64,000 nucleotides of DNA from Liolophura sinensis (lineage: Eukaryota > Mollusca > Polyplacophora > Chitonida > Chitonidae), in NCBI RefSeq assembly GCF_032854445.1, contig NC_088300.1, forward strand, positions 34,639,608 to 34,703,607. Reading direction: 5' to 3'. Under the pieces are notes generated by a model. The model was given only the letters and a program-made list of their open reading frames with translations. It did not search any database and was not told the origin of the DNA. Of this stretch, positions 1-17,500 are shown one piece after another. A program made the translations under genes and the position numbers. How positions within the stretch are numbered: the first letter of the stretch is position 1; the number at the start of each line of letters is the position of its first letter.

Positions 1-9
1 TACACAGAC

Positions 10-1870
10 CTTGCGTTTTCAGAGCCTGTTTGGAATTGCCCACAACCAGCCACGGCTGATCAACATCGATAATGACAGCATCAGCCACATCGGTGAGACC
101 AAATCCTTGCTGGCTGACATCCCGCTGTTCTACAGTCACATGACCATTAACACGGTGATGTTTAAATTCTTCTTGTAACTTTACTGCTTGCTCTTTGTCA
201 TTTTCAAACAAATGGAGGTGACCGTCAGGCTGTATTGTTCTGATTAGGGCGCGAGACAATATCGTGATTGCAGTTCCTGCAGAGACAAACAACATCATCA
301 TAAAGTCTTTGTGCATCATCAAGATAATACATACATGTGCTTTTAAGAACTTTTAAAACAGTTGCCACATGACATCAATACATGTATATGAAAACTTCAG
401 GTCTTTAATGCAATGTAAGATAAAATATATTTGGAACCTGACAGAAAGTAAGGTACCAAAGCCATCATTAAAAATCTAAAAAAATAGTTTGTTGGGCTAA
501 CCCAACTGACCCTCCAAAAAGTTTTAACAGGCCTTCTGATGAAATACCTTTGGCATTTTTTAACTCGATTCAATTTATTTAAAGTCCATCTATCTTTTTC
601 ATTAGCCGCTAATAGCTACAATAAAAAAAATTCCCTGCTGACCTAACCTCTTTTTTCTGATTGGGCTGGAGTTAGTCCCAAAAAAGAAATGTTTTAATGA
701 TGACCCATGCAGGTAAATGGCCCATGTGAATTCAAAAAATGTAAGAAAGAATTTACAAATTAAGCTGGCTTCCTCTTTGGTGCTACGTGGGAAGATTTGC
801 AGGCAACCTGCGGATGGTTGTGGGTTTCCTCCAGGCTCTGCTCGGTTTCCACCCAACATAATGCTGGCCGTCGTCATATAAGTGAAATATTCTTGAGTAC
901 CATGTAAAACACCAATCAAATAAATAAATAAATAAAATGTACAAATTAACAGCTGGTGACTAACCCCTCTCCCATCCCACCACTTTCAATATCCCCATAA
1001 ACAATTTGAGAATTTCAGTGCGATTTTTGATGTAAGCATCTGGGAAATTCTGCTCCATGCAGTATCTAAACCACTGACTTTAAAATAGATGTGTTAAACT
1101 CACATTGCTCTCTATAAGCTTAAATTTATGTGGATGATTCACTCAGCTCTCCCAACTCAAAAGTCTGATTCACTATACCCACTAACTCCAGTGGTTATTT
1201 CACTCTGACTTCTAATTTGACACGCTGATTGACTCTACCGTGTGATTTAAAAAGCTGATTGAATCTGCCCTAATACCTGAAGGCTTATTGACTCTGCCCT
1301 CTTATTTGACAGCCTGATTGACTAGGCCTGTACCATCGGATGAAACGCTGACTGACTCTAGCTACCATCTGATGAAACGCTGACTGATTTTGTCCTTTAA
1401 TTTGCAAGCCGATCCACTTGCCAAAAATGACAATACACAAAGTCAAACAAAAATTAACGGACGTCGGGGCAGATGGGCGTCAGATGTGCCCGGAGTACAA
1501 GCATAGACAGGGGAGACAACCTCTTAATAGATTATGTACTTTCACCTGATTCAACGACAACAGAACCTGGCTTGAGATCTAGTTGCAAGGATATTAAGCT
1601 TATGTCCGGGTTTCCCAAAACTCTGTAGCGGTGGGGTAGGTTAGCAGCCCAGAGTTCAGGTGTCGCGTGTAGGACGTGCACAAAGCCCTTTGGACACTCG
1701 ATTTTAGAGCCGTACTGGGCACCTATCAGGCTGGAGTGAGGCAGCTCTCCTAGCCGGGTCTGCAGAATTTCACCTCGTTTTACCGCCATTGCCAGCATGC
1801 TTGTCGTACTAAAGTAGAGAACAACGGTGTCGCCGACCTCAATGACTTTCTTATGGCCCCAAAAGCTCAT
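10..1870 (-). CDS. TRMT61A-like paralogue, copy A (5' two exons; 3' end outside window)
   Basis: Member of the TRMT61A family, whose active members methylate N1 of A58 in tRNA as a complex with TRMT6. Exon 1 is 1546-1870 (ATG at 1870, opening MSFWGHKK); exon 2 is 10-276, with donor GT at 9-8. The third exon lies beyond the left edge. Exon lengths (325 and 267 bp) and phases are identical to copy B, so this is a genomic tandem duplicate, not a retrocopy. The N-terminal beta domain is well kept ([39 protein letters not shown]). Exon 2 is much more diverged: the SAM loop GTGSASLSH of copy B reads GTAITILSR here, and the DLPRPW-type motif reads DVDQPW. Reading frame and splice sites are intact, so it may be a functional but catalytically altered paralogue, or a gene in early decay. 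Confidence 0.85.
765..936 (+). mobile_element. SINE-1, 3' part
   Basis: This is the 3' two thirds of the common SINE of the window. It starts at the GGCTTCCTCT segment and runs through the AACCTGCGGATGG and AAGTGAAATATTCTTGAG segments into an (AAAT)n tail. The tRNA-like head is missing, so it is a 5'-truncated or eroded copy. It lies antisense inside the copy A intron. Confidence 0.85.
1125..1420. repeat. Degenerate tandem array, unit about 30-36 bp
   Basis: The phrase CTGATTGACTCT and variants (CTTATTGACTCTG, CTGACTGACTCTAG) recur every 30-36 bp from about 1165 to 1410, joined by variable T-rich stretches. The last two units share a GATGAAACGCTGACTGA segment. It is an old, diverged minisatellite in the intron. 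Confidence 0.6.
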
Positions 1871-1921
1871 TCTAATGTGTATAATAGTCTTTCAAGGAAA
1901 AACATAACAACCTTCGTTCTC

Positions 1922-1951
1922 ACCGCCACCATGTGCGAAGGTCACTTCCGG
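1922..1951 (-). promoter_or_regulatory. Promoter elements of TRMT61A copy A (ETS-like and YY1-like)
   Basis: On the minus strand, 52-81 bp before the ATG, lie CCGGAAGT (1944-1951), the ETS/GABP consensus, and ACATGGTGGCGG (1922-1933), close to the YY1 consensus ATGGCGGC. The same two elements in the same order precede copy B. Function is inferred only from motif and paralogue conservation. Confidence 0.5.
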
Positions 1952-2743
1952 GCAACACAAAGTTGTCCCCCTTGATCTCATATATGCGGGAATAAAAGAT
2001 ACTTCTATCTCCATTTCGTGGTGTATGTAATAGAAGGTCTTCTCACATCACAACCCCAAGCGCTTACACTGCGATAATCATCATTTATATTGTGAGGAAT
2101 CATTTATTTCATTCACACCTCAGTAAGAATAATACACCTATGTGAATATGGTCAGTTTTCTGGGTGGTGGAAACAGGACATAGCAGACAGCAACCAGGCA
2201 AACCCATGCAACTTGAGATGGGCCCACCGATCGGAACTGAACCAAACTTCTGAATGATAGCCATAAACATGAAACACATTTGAACAACTGGCTTCATTGA
2301 TAAGTAGACTCTCTTTAAAAAAAGAAGAAGTATTGAGATCCACAGTGGGGCCTCTGTGAGAAGGTCTGTTAGCAGCTTTGGGATGGCCATGGGTTTCCTC
2401 CTATCACAATGTTGGCTGCCGTTGTGTCGGTGAAATATTTTTGAGTATTGCGTAACATCAATCAAATAAATAAATAAATAAATAGAGATCCACACAGATT
2501 ATGACACACTTAAATAGGCTGTACCAGAGATTCTTGGTAAAAAATCTCTATTATTATTCATTATATTTTGTGAAAGGTAATTATTTCGGACATTTTAAAA
2601 CACTAGGGAAAATTCAAACAGATTTGTGCTGATCAATCTTTTCCCAAGAATTTCCAGTATAGCCTCTTTAAATGAAATTATGATGACACAAAATATTCTG
2701 TGGAGCGGTACACACATGTATATTCACCTGGCTATTTTCACAT
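1952..2743. other. Spacer between the two TRMT61A genes
   Basis: AT-rich spacer between the 5' end of copy A and the polyadenylation signal of copy B. It contains a SINE-1 remnant and no supported gene. Minus-strand ORFs near 2109-2495 overlap the SINE and look like chance frames. Confidence 0.6.
2346..2484 (+). mobile_element. SINE-1, eroded 3' fragment
   Basis: A diverged copy of the SINE-1 3' body (AAGGTCTGTTAGCAG, GGTGAAATATTTTTGAGTA, ATCAATCAAATAAATAAATA) with an (AAAT)n tail and several internal deletions. It is recognised by matching the 30.6-kb full-length copy. Confidence 0.75.
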
Positions 2744-2749
2744 TTTATT
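2744..2749 (-). terminator. Polyadenylation signal AATAAA for TRMT61A copy B
   Basis: TTTATT on the plus strand reads AATAAA on the minus strand, about 100 nt after the TAA stop at 2853-2851. It is the nearest consensus signal; use is inferred. Confidence 0.4.
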
Positions 2750-2850
2750 TATAAAAAAAATTTGTGAAACACGCGAAGCAAATCCAGTAATCAGAGTTCA
2801 TCTGATGGTACAATCAGCAGAAATAATAGCACATAAAATGAAATAACATT

Positions 2851-8193
<5,343 letters not shown>

Positions 8194-8198
8194 TCACA

Positions 8199-8226
8199 GC
8201 CGCCATGTGTTTAAGATTACTTCCGG
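8199..8226 (-). promoter_or_regulatory. Promoter elements of TRMT61A copy B (ETS-like and YY1-like)
   Basis: On the minus strand, about 80-110 bp before the ATG, lie CCGGAAGT (8219-8226) and ACATGGCGGC (8199-8208), which match the ETS and YY1 consensus cores. The same pair lies before copy A, which supports conservation since the duplication. No TATA box is evident; this fits a housekeeping promoter. Confidence 0.55.
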
Positions 8227-8339
8227 GTCATTGAGATACAGTTATCGTCCCTCAGTCCACACGAGCCGGCTGTACCCTCTATCAATCTTTCATCACAACT
8301 TGGGCAGATATCAGCCACGACAATAGATACCGATATTTT

Positions 8340-10601
8340 GCATGATCATGTCATTTATTGAAAGATATAAATAACATTTCTTATAATTAAATCTTTTAAT
8401 TTTTCTTTCATTATCAATGCTCCAACTTTGAAATTACACACAATAGTCTACACTGTGTTTTCATTTTCTCCTCACCTTTGTATGTCATTTTCAGCAAGCA
8501 TATTTCATATATGTACAGCATGAATGAAATGTTGAAATACTGCACACTGAATTGAAAGATTTGTCTTTCCACAGATTTTCTTAGTTTTTGTCCTTTTTTG
8601 TTTGATTTTTCTGGATCGATAAGTGTAACCAACTGAAATGACATTAATATCGTCTGTGGATGAAATGTGTTTCTAACTCTGAGCTGTACACATTCTAATA
8701 CCACATTAATAAGGGATTCATCTAAAGCCACAAACAGATAAATGAATCATGGCTTCCAGTGCCATGTTAAAATAATTAATTTAATACTATACCAAATCAA
8801 AGACACTTGTGCGCAATAAGCAACAAGCTTTATGTAGGAAGCAGAACCAGTACAATACTAAAGGTCTTTGTACAAAATAAAAACATTGTCACACATTCAT
8901 TTTACAACAAATTCAACTCATAAATAAACCAAAACCTCAAATATGTGACTAGTTATAAAAGATAGCACAACAAATGTCAGCAAATAAATAAAATAAACTC
9001 ATTAAATATGTAACAGATCAAGTAAAACTAGAACTACTTGTCCCAAATGATTTGTGATATACCACCACGTTGCAGAGAACATTACATATACATGATTATA
9101 GATTAATGGATTTAACAGAAAGTGTACAGAATGAATCACACCAAATGCTAAATTCAGAGTTTGCTAACTGTAAAATATCGAACCAAACTTGTAGGTATTT
9201 TTACCAAACAAGCTTAAAATTTGAATATAACATGCACCTGGAAAAACCCAACATACTGCATGATACAAATACCCCTAATGATTTCTAATCAAAGAAAGGC
9301 AATATACATTACAGTTCCTATAAACATGGTGACAAATCATTGCACCCTTGATATTAAATTGATGCATGTAAAATTGACAAATGAACTTTTATGGCGCACC
9401 ATTATTTTGATGCTCAGTACATTAATCTGATCAACAATCACATTACTGGAATGAATTACAGCAGATTTTACATTATATTTAACTATACTTAAAGTTGGAA
9501 TGTAACTTCTTCTTGCATATCTATGTACATCTTGAGGCTCAGGCTCAGACTACGACCTGTACCGATGCACATCAACACACCAGTACTTTTAATTATCGGC
9601 TACATCCACATCTTGCACCACACTTAACATGAATTTGGCAAACTGAATACAATATTTAAAAAAAAACAACAACAAAAAACAAAGAGGCACAAGCCACATA
9701 ATAATGAAATATTAGAATTTGGCAAACTGAATACAATATCAAAGAAAAAAAAACAACAAAAAACAAAGAGGCACTAGCCACATAATAATGAAATATTGGA
9801 ATGTCCTTGCTCATGCAGAAAAGCTAAACATCCTGTCACCCATAAAGACGGAACAGATATACACTGTATATTCAACAACGGTTGATTTGAGGCATCTTAC
9901 TCTAATAAATGATATGCTAACATCTTATATTTAGCATCGTAAGTATAGCCCTATGTTGTTATACATAATGTTCAAAGACATCTGAAATACTGATTAGATA
10001 TTGATTAAAAAACACATGTACTGTACATGTTATCACAAAAATAATAAAGAAGCATTGTATTTTATACAACACTATAAACAAATGTAGGACCAATATACTG
10101 CATTCAATAAAGTCCTTTAAAATAGCACAGATTGCACCGTTTAAATACTGTATTTATAAATATAAATCGATAAATATATCCACAACACCACAAGTCCATT
10201 AACTAATAAATCAGTAATTTCTGAAAACACACATACATCAAGATGTACACTCTCAGTATTGTAGCCATGATGGGGATATTGGCCAATGAAGGATAACCTT
10301 TCAGCAGCTGTATAATACTGGGGTTTCAGCAGGGGTTACTGCTCAATACTGGAGAGCATATCACCAATATCAGACTTCAAATAACACTGCACCTTTCCTG
10401 GAGGTTTCATATCGATTTCAAACCACAGAAGGGTACAACAAAACAAAACAAGGTAGATGGATTTCTTTTCTGACATACTGAAAAACCAAGTTAGTAAGCT
10501 CTTACGGTCAGCAATAAAATCCACTCATCATTCTGAACTTACTTTCATATGGATTATTTAACTCGAATTTACAAAAATGTATGACATTATATGGGTCAGA
10601 T
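8340..10601 (-). other. Probable 3' UTR and spacer downstream of the LRR gene
   Basis: AT-rich sequence between the LRR stop codon and the TRMT61A copy B promoter. A minus-strand AATAAA (TTTATT at about 8352) lies close to the copy B promoter and could end the LRR transcript, with others nearer the stop. Apart from an 84-bp duplication I see no gene. The 105-codon minus frame at 8414-8731 has no recognisable features. Confidence 0.4.
9631..9800. repeat. 84-bp direct duplication
   Basis: Two adjacent near-identical copies, 9631-9714 and 9715-9800, each starting GAATTTGGCAAACTGAATAC, containing an A-rich AACAACAA stretch and ending ATAATGAAATATT. They differ mainly in the A-run and at CACAAGCC versus CACTAGCC, so the duplication is fairly recent. 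Confidence 0.92.
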
Positions 10602-13600
10602 TTAATTCAAGGTCTTGAATTTACAGCCCCGTATGGAATGTGGACTGCAGCATCGATCCAGTAGAGGGAGCCACAGCTGGCGACGTCCAACTGGGCATAT
10701 GGTCACATTTGACGAGAAAAAAGTAAAGCATGGTCCTTCGCATGTAGAGCACTCCTGGCAGTCACTTAAAAAATCTGCAAAAAAAAAATAAACATGGTGA
10801 TATTATTGTCATAGCATTGTTATAACCTGTGCGAGACCTTGTACTCTGATACACAGCTCATCTAATATGTACTTATTTATTTGTTCATTCCTCAACAAAT
10901 AATGCCATCTAATAGCATAAAATTTCACTTATACGATGGCAGTCGGTTTTATGGGTGGAGGAAACTGACAGGCTGGAGTAAACCACGGACCTTTGGCTGA
11001 TACTGACAAACTTTTCAACGTGTGATGACATGTTCACCATATTGGAGGAAGAGAATTGGTATTCAACTCACCTTACATTATGCGAACGGTTAATTGACCG
11101 CAAAGTGTTATCATGGCCCCACAAAGTGACAGAGTCAAACACATGCAGTTTAACAAATACATGTATGTGATAAAATTATAAGCAGGATATTTCTCATAAA
11201 TTCAACAAGTAAAATTACACTGTAAACAGCCACTTAGCAAGCACCAAGATCACTAATTTTAAAGAGGGCCAAGCTATACTTCATGTTTCATTTCAGTTAA
11301 GGCAATGGAATCCATCTGGTTCATTTAAGTATGTTCCTAATTTGCAGCTCACCTATTAAGCTTTTTGGCAAGGTACATGCTTTCCATGAGATATTGTGCT
11401 GAGCAATAAAACGTGCTGTGAGCTCCATCAAGGGAGGGAACTGTGCTCGTGGACTCACTGAAAAGTCTTCCCAGCTGGTATAACCGCTGGAGGCTGGATT
11501 GTCATGGACTACAGACATAAAACACAACTTTGTCAGTACAGTATAAAGTATTTCTGTAAGAACAACATACAACAGTGAAAGCTCTTCAATAAATTCGCAA
11601 TTCTAGAATTTCAGAATACCATTAAAATACAATTTGTGTGATACACTATCCACCCTAATTCAAGCCATTGTGCTGTCATTTCTACTTTGAAATTAATCAT
11701 TTCTGTTTAGTTTGAAGGCTTTCATATCCTATCTGATTTTAGAGTAATAGACAGAACCTCAAACATCTTTGTGTGCCAGACATGGAACAAACCACTTCCA
11801 TACAACTGCAAACTGGACGGTTGAAAATCTTCATGTAAGGCCACAGGAAATTGTTTTTATTAGAATTTCTTTAAGGCAAAACATTTAATATTTTGTGAGA
11901 GGGACAGAGATGTAGGGATGTACAGGGACACACATCATTCAGGCACCTAAATCAATAAAAGCCATTTTGTGTCCATTATTACACCTCTACACTGTAAAAC
12001 TAAACTCATCCTACTTCAACTGTCCCTCCACTCAAACATCCTTACAGACAACACACCCACCTGTGAGACTGTAAAGTGGAAGGCCGGCTACAGATGCTGG
12101 AAATACTGACAACTGATTACTGTGAACATCCAGTTCTCTCAGGCCATGGACACGGCCGATCTGGACAGGCAAGGATTTTAATCTGCAACAGAAAATTGAA
12201 ACAAATGGGAGGGATTTATTCCATAGTCTGTAACCAAATACACATTCAATACTCTGACATTCCAGGATCTGAAAAAGATGGAGTACAATACATAGTGACA
12301 TGAATAACATTACAGCATCACTGGTCAAGGGATAGTTGCTTCCCCTGAAGAGATCACTTATCCTGTAAGATAACCGATGCTACATCAATTTTTTAATATC
12401 ACATAACCTTAAGCATCTCATTATACCATGTTTTTGCTGCTGAATCTTAAAAAACGGACAAAGACTTTTGCCTGTGTGCAGATACCCAATCTGAGAATTC
12501 CATTTTCAACAACAACAAAAAAATGGTCTCCTTGTGCAATGCATGGGCTTAAACCACTACAGCCGTAGCATACATATATGAAATCCACATGGTATGAACT
12601 CACCTGTTATTGGCAAGTTTGAGACTGGTTAAGCCAGCACACCTGGTGATAGAGGATGGCAGAGACTGGAGCTGACAACCCGTCAGGTCTAACCTTGACA
12701 GCCTGACCAGGTCACCCATAGCCTCAGGTAGACTTCCAAGCTGGTTAGCACTACAATCCAACTCCTAAACAAAAACCATGAGGGACCACATACACTGTGC
12801 ATTGAAACTGGCTCAAAGAAAATATTATCACCATTCTAAAATAAAAGAACCAAAGTCAAACGTTTTTATTAAACAGGCTATATGGGCGATTATAAGTGTT
12901 TTAAAGTGTGGAATCATATCAAGACTATAAATATTACAGGATCAGTTCTGATATCTACTGAAAAGCAATAATTTGAGCTATTATTGGTAAAAAGAGAAAA
13001 ATTAATTTGAATAGCGAATGTGAATTTTTTGCAGACTTGGGTAAGATTGAAAATCTGGCCAATTTAAATGGCCCAAAAAAAAAAGAAAACAGAGGATCAG
13101 CCGATTTCTATTTAATACATACATGTACCCTAAATGACCTAAAAATTTGACAACAAAAGAGCATTTTTGGAGGCAAATATATGTCATGAGAAATGACTTC
13201 TGCTGCTAAAATTTACATTTTCCCCACAGGATATAATACTACCTTCCAAACATCTCTGAAAGCACCTTTCTAAAATCAATAGAACTCCCAGAATCTGGGA
13301 AAATGAGCAACTCAGTCATGGACAAAATTTTAGGTCATTTAGGGTAATACCATTAATATGTGTATGTACTGTTCAACTGAAATGTGACCCACCTGTAAAT
13401 CTGACAACAGACAAACTTCTTTTGGTAAGTTTTTCAGAGCATTGAACCTGACAAAATAAAAATTAAAGACAAACCTACTGAATAGTGTTGATAATAAAAG
13501 TACATGAATCAATAGGGCATAAATCAATAGGACATGCATAAATCAATAGGACATGCATAAATCAATAGGGCATGCATAAATCAATAGGACATGCATAACC

Positions 13601-14431
13601 TGTGCCCAACATATCCTTCATCCATGTGTCATTTTACCATATTTTTTCATTCATGTCATGACAACTTGAATAATGTGTACATTTCCGAATTCAGTATAAA
13701 AAATCTAATAAACATACCATTTCAGTATATTATACATATAAAGATACTTAATGGTGTGAATAATGTAATGTTTTCAGAAATATATAATTTACGTTATCTG
13801 CAGTTCCTCTAAGCTGATTATCGTTACTGATCAATCCAGATGTGTTGAAACATTTTATTCTGCTGATCAACTGCCTTCGTATCAGGCTTTTTTCAATGAC
13901 CACAATGTTCAGCATCACATCAGAATTCCTGAAAAACCATTCCCCCTTTCCAATTTTACAACAAAAAAATCGATTCACGTGAAAAATATTTTCACCTACT
14001 TTAGTCCATTTGTTTGAGTGTGCAATATAAGACGTCACCTTAGAAAGACATTCAATAAAAATTTTTTATCACATCCGTAAGCATGTGTGTAAACTAGGCT
14101 CAGCTTTTTGAGTACGCTATAGTGTCACCAAATTTAGTGGATGTGATATGATTCAGTAGTAAGGTTAAAATGAACATAAAATCAATGTCTGTTATAAAGA
14201 TGCATCCTTTAAAAGGCTGTGGTCTGGTATGGATTTGTTCTTTTCATGTCTAACTAAATGAAACTAAATGAGAGACTGCTGTTGTTGCTTAAAAAAAAGG
14301 TACTTTGATTGCCTTCCACCATTTCAAGTTTGTTCACTGATGAAGTTTAAATAGTTCTGGTATCAAAACACACGAACCTGTGACAAGTAACAGCAAACTA
14401 CTCCTTTAATAGCCACTGCATATTGTCACAG

Positions 14432-14500
<69 letters not shown>

Positions 14501-17500
14501 CAAACAGAACTGCATTTATGCTCTTTACCACAACAAATGTGTGTCTACATAGGCCTGAGTATTTGGTGTAACTGTTAGAAAATACCATCACCAGGTCATG
14601 TGAAGTTAGTCCACATCAAAAGCATAAACATCATCTGGTGCCTTCCATACTGCTATTAACAGGTATCAATTCTATCTGCCTTACATATATTTAGAGCCTA
14701 TGCAAAGTCTGTCCACCTCATATCTCTAACTGTGCTGGACTCAAGATTAAAAAACTGATCACTGATATTCTTTTAACTATATTTGTCTGACACTTCTGAC
14801 CGACTTTTCCTCTGTCTTCTTCTCTCTCTTACCATGCTTACTGTATATGAACACCGTGCACCTATCATGCTCTTCCACCCTCAAACTGCTGGTTGCCAAG
14901 CAAAAGGCACATGCTGAAAATTAGCAGAGCAGCTGAGCCAAGAATGGGGCACACAGTTCGTTGAGTGTACCTTGCAGTCTCTGCTCACAGTGAACTAATG
15001 CACCTAGGTTTCCGAAGTCAGGCCTATTTTCAATTGTAGATTGCAAACCTACAATCCTTTTGAATACAACTACAAAGTACATATAAAACACACTGGTGGA
15101 CAAGAAAAGCTAAAAAAAGGTATTTTTTTCTTTTAAAGTAAGCCAATGTATTCGATACCACACATATCCAGTCACTTCACTTGCATGCGACTGAATGGCA
15201 AGCAGACTACGCATGAAAGATAACATAGGAAGGTATAGTAAAATGAAGATCAATGGACCATATTCGACAAACTAGGGCTTGTAATAAGTGGAACTTAGTA
15301 TGACAGACAAGAGAACAATATGCACAGCATACATGACATATGTAAATTGTCTACAAGAATAAAAGCTGGTTTTGGACTTAAGGGGCTATGAATCTTCATA
15401 GTAACTCAAAAGGTTATTCAAAAGGTTATTCAGACAATGTTTTGATCGCTATATCTGCCCAAGTAAAGCATGTTGGCCCAAGTGAAATGGCAAATGCCTG
15501 AATGTCCGCAGTCTTTAACAATAATGATGACGTGAATGCATGCTCTGAGGGTGTTCCTTACTGAACACACAGAGCTCTAAGAGATCTGAGGCAGCCAATC
15601 TCTACAGGCAAGGCTTCAGGCAGTTATACAACACATCTAGGTGTTTAATATTAGTGATGACATGAATGCATGCTTCGAGGGTGTTCCTTACCCAACACAC
15701 AGAGCTCTAAGAGACCTGAGGCAGCCAATCTCTACAGGCAAGGCTTTCAGGCGGTTACACGACACATCAAGGTGTTTTAGGGACAATAGGGAACACACGC
15801 AGTCTATAAGGCAAAAAATCAAAAAATATACAGTCCATGTATGTGCATTAAGTTCAACAAAAAATGGATAACAAATATGTAATTTAATCACATATATTTC
15901 CAAAGTGGGGTGGAAACAGGCCTCAACAAAGACGGGTGGAAACACGCCTCAATGAAGAGGGATGGAAACAGGTCTCAACGAAGATGGGTGGAAATAGGCC
16001 TTAACGAAGAGGGGTGGAAACAAGCCACAATGAAAAGGGGTGGAAACAGGCCTCAATGAAGAGGGCTGGAAACAGGCCTCAATGAAGTGGGGTGGAAACA
16101 GGCCTCAACGAAGAGGGGTGGAAACAGGCCTGTTAAACAAAGAGGGATGAAAAGACGTAAACGAAGTGGGGTGGAAACAGAGCTAAAAAGAGGGGTGGAA
16201 ACAGGCCTAAAAAAAGAGGGGTGGAAACAGGCCTAAAAAAAAGAGGGGTGGAAACAGGCCTCCATGAAGAGGGGTGGAAACAGACGTAAACGAAGTGGGG
16301 TGGAAACAGACCTAAAAAAAGAGGGGTGGAAACATGCCTCAATGAAGAGGGGTGGAAACAGGCCTGTTAAACAAAGAGGGATGGAAAAAAACGTAAACGA
16401 AGTGGGTGGAAATGGACTAAAAAAAGAGGGGTGGAAACAGGCCTAAAAAAAGAGGGGTGGAAACAGGCCTCAATGAAGAGGGGTGGGAAACAGGCGTACA
16501 CGAAGTGGGGAGGAAACAGACCTAAAAAAAAGAGGGGTGGAAAACAGGCTTCAAACAGCCTTTTTGTTCTGATAAGCTTGGGTAACTCTATATATATCAA
16601 CTTTTTATCTGGAATTTTTATGTTAGACAAACCGGAAACACTATTTACCGTAACTCATGACCTCATGCTCAAGTAGGATAATATCCTACTGGAAAAATTT
16701 CAGCACAAAATGATTTTATAACCTTAATTTGCCACATTAGTTCGCAACTTTTGGAGAGAAATTTTACATTAAATACAGTTAACAATAATATACTCATTTA
16801 AGCCAATGCTTTCAGCAAAAAGTGGAATTTATGGTGAGCATAAAGTAAACATGGCAGAAAATAAACAAGCATTGGGGTTCCTACAATAATATTCACTCTG
16901 TTAAAATGTAAACTGAATTTCAAGCTTGCAAGCTTGTACATATTTGAAAGAAAATGTTGCCTAATTTGTACATACCTGGCAAAGCAATCAGACAATTTCC
17001 CTGTATGTCCAGGTCATGCAGATATTTCAATGATCCCAGGCTAGCCTTTTAAAAAAAAACAGAAATAAAGTCCGACAATTATTAAGCATATCAAACTTGT
17101 TTCTGAATAATATGATTACAGAAGATTTCTGACACTGATCTGCTTGTGCATCTGGACGTTAGCACACAATCAAGCAGTTCAATTCCGTGGACAGCAATTT
17201 CCATTCAGTAAGCTTGTTGGGAAGCACTATATAATACTAGGTAAACTGCATGGACTTCAGGTTGCTGGGGTCACAGAAGATCAAACAATATTACAGGCAT
17301 CAGTGACCAAACCAAGCAAGGCTGAGACAAATCCTGAAAGCGTTAAAGCCAATATTTTTTATGGAAAAACAGTCTAAATATACCCCAGTGAATACAGAAA
17401 ACATACAATATGTGGCTTTGATTACAAAAAGCTAAGATAGATGTCACTACAGGCACTAATATCACTGGTGTATCTGTTTTTTGTCAGTGGGGAAAATCTT

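Larger units (their letters stand above)
277..1545 (-). other. Intron 1 of TRMT61A copy A
   Basis: Intron between the 325-bp and 267-bp exons, bounded by GT (1545-1544) and AG (278-277). It contains one SINE 3' fragment and a degenerate tandem array, both annotated separately. I see no further coding exon. Confidence 0.75.

Noticed and set aside
1130-1420. Possible coding exon in the copy A intron
   Set aside because: The sequence is a degenerate short tandem repeat without a sustained frame or matching splice sites.
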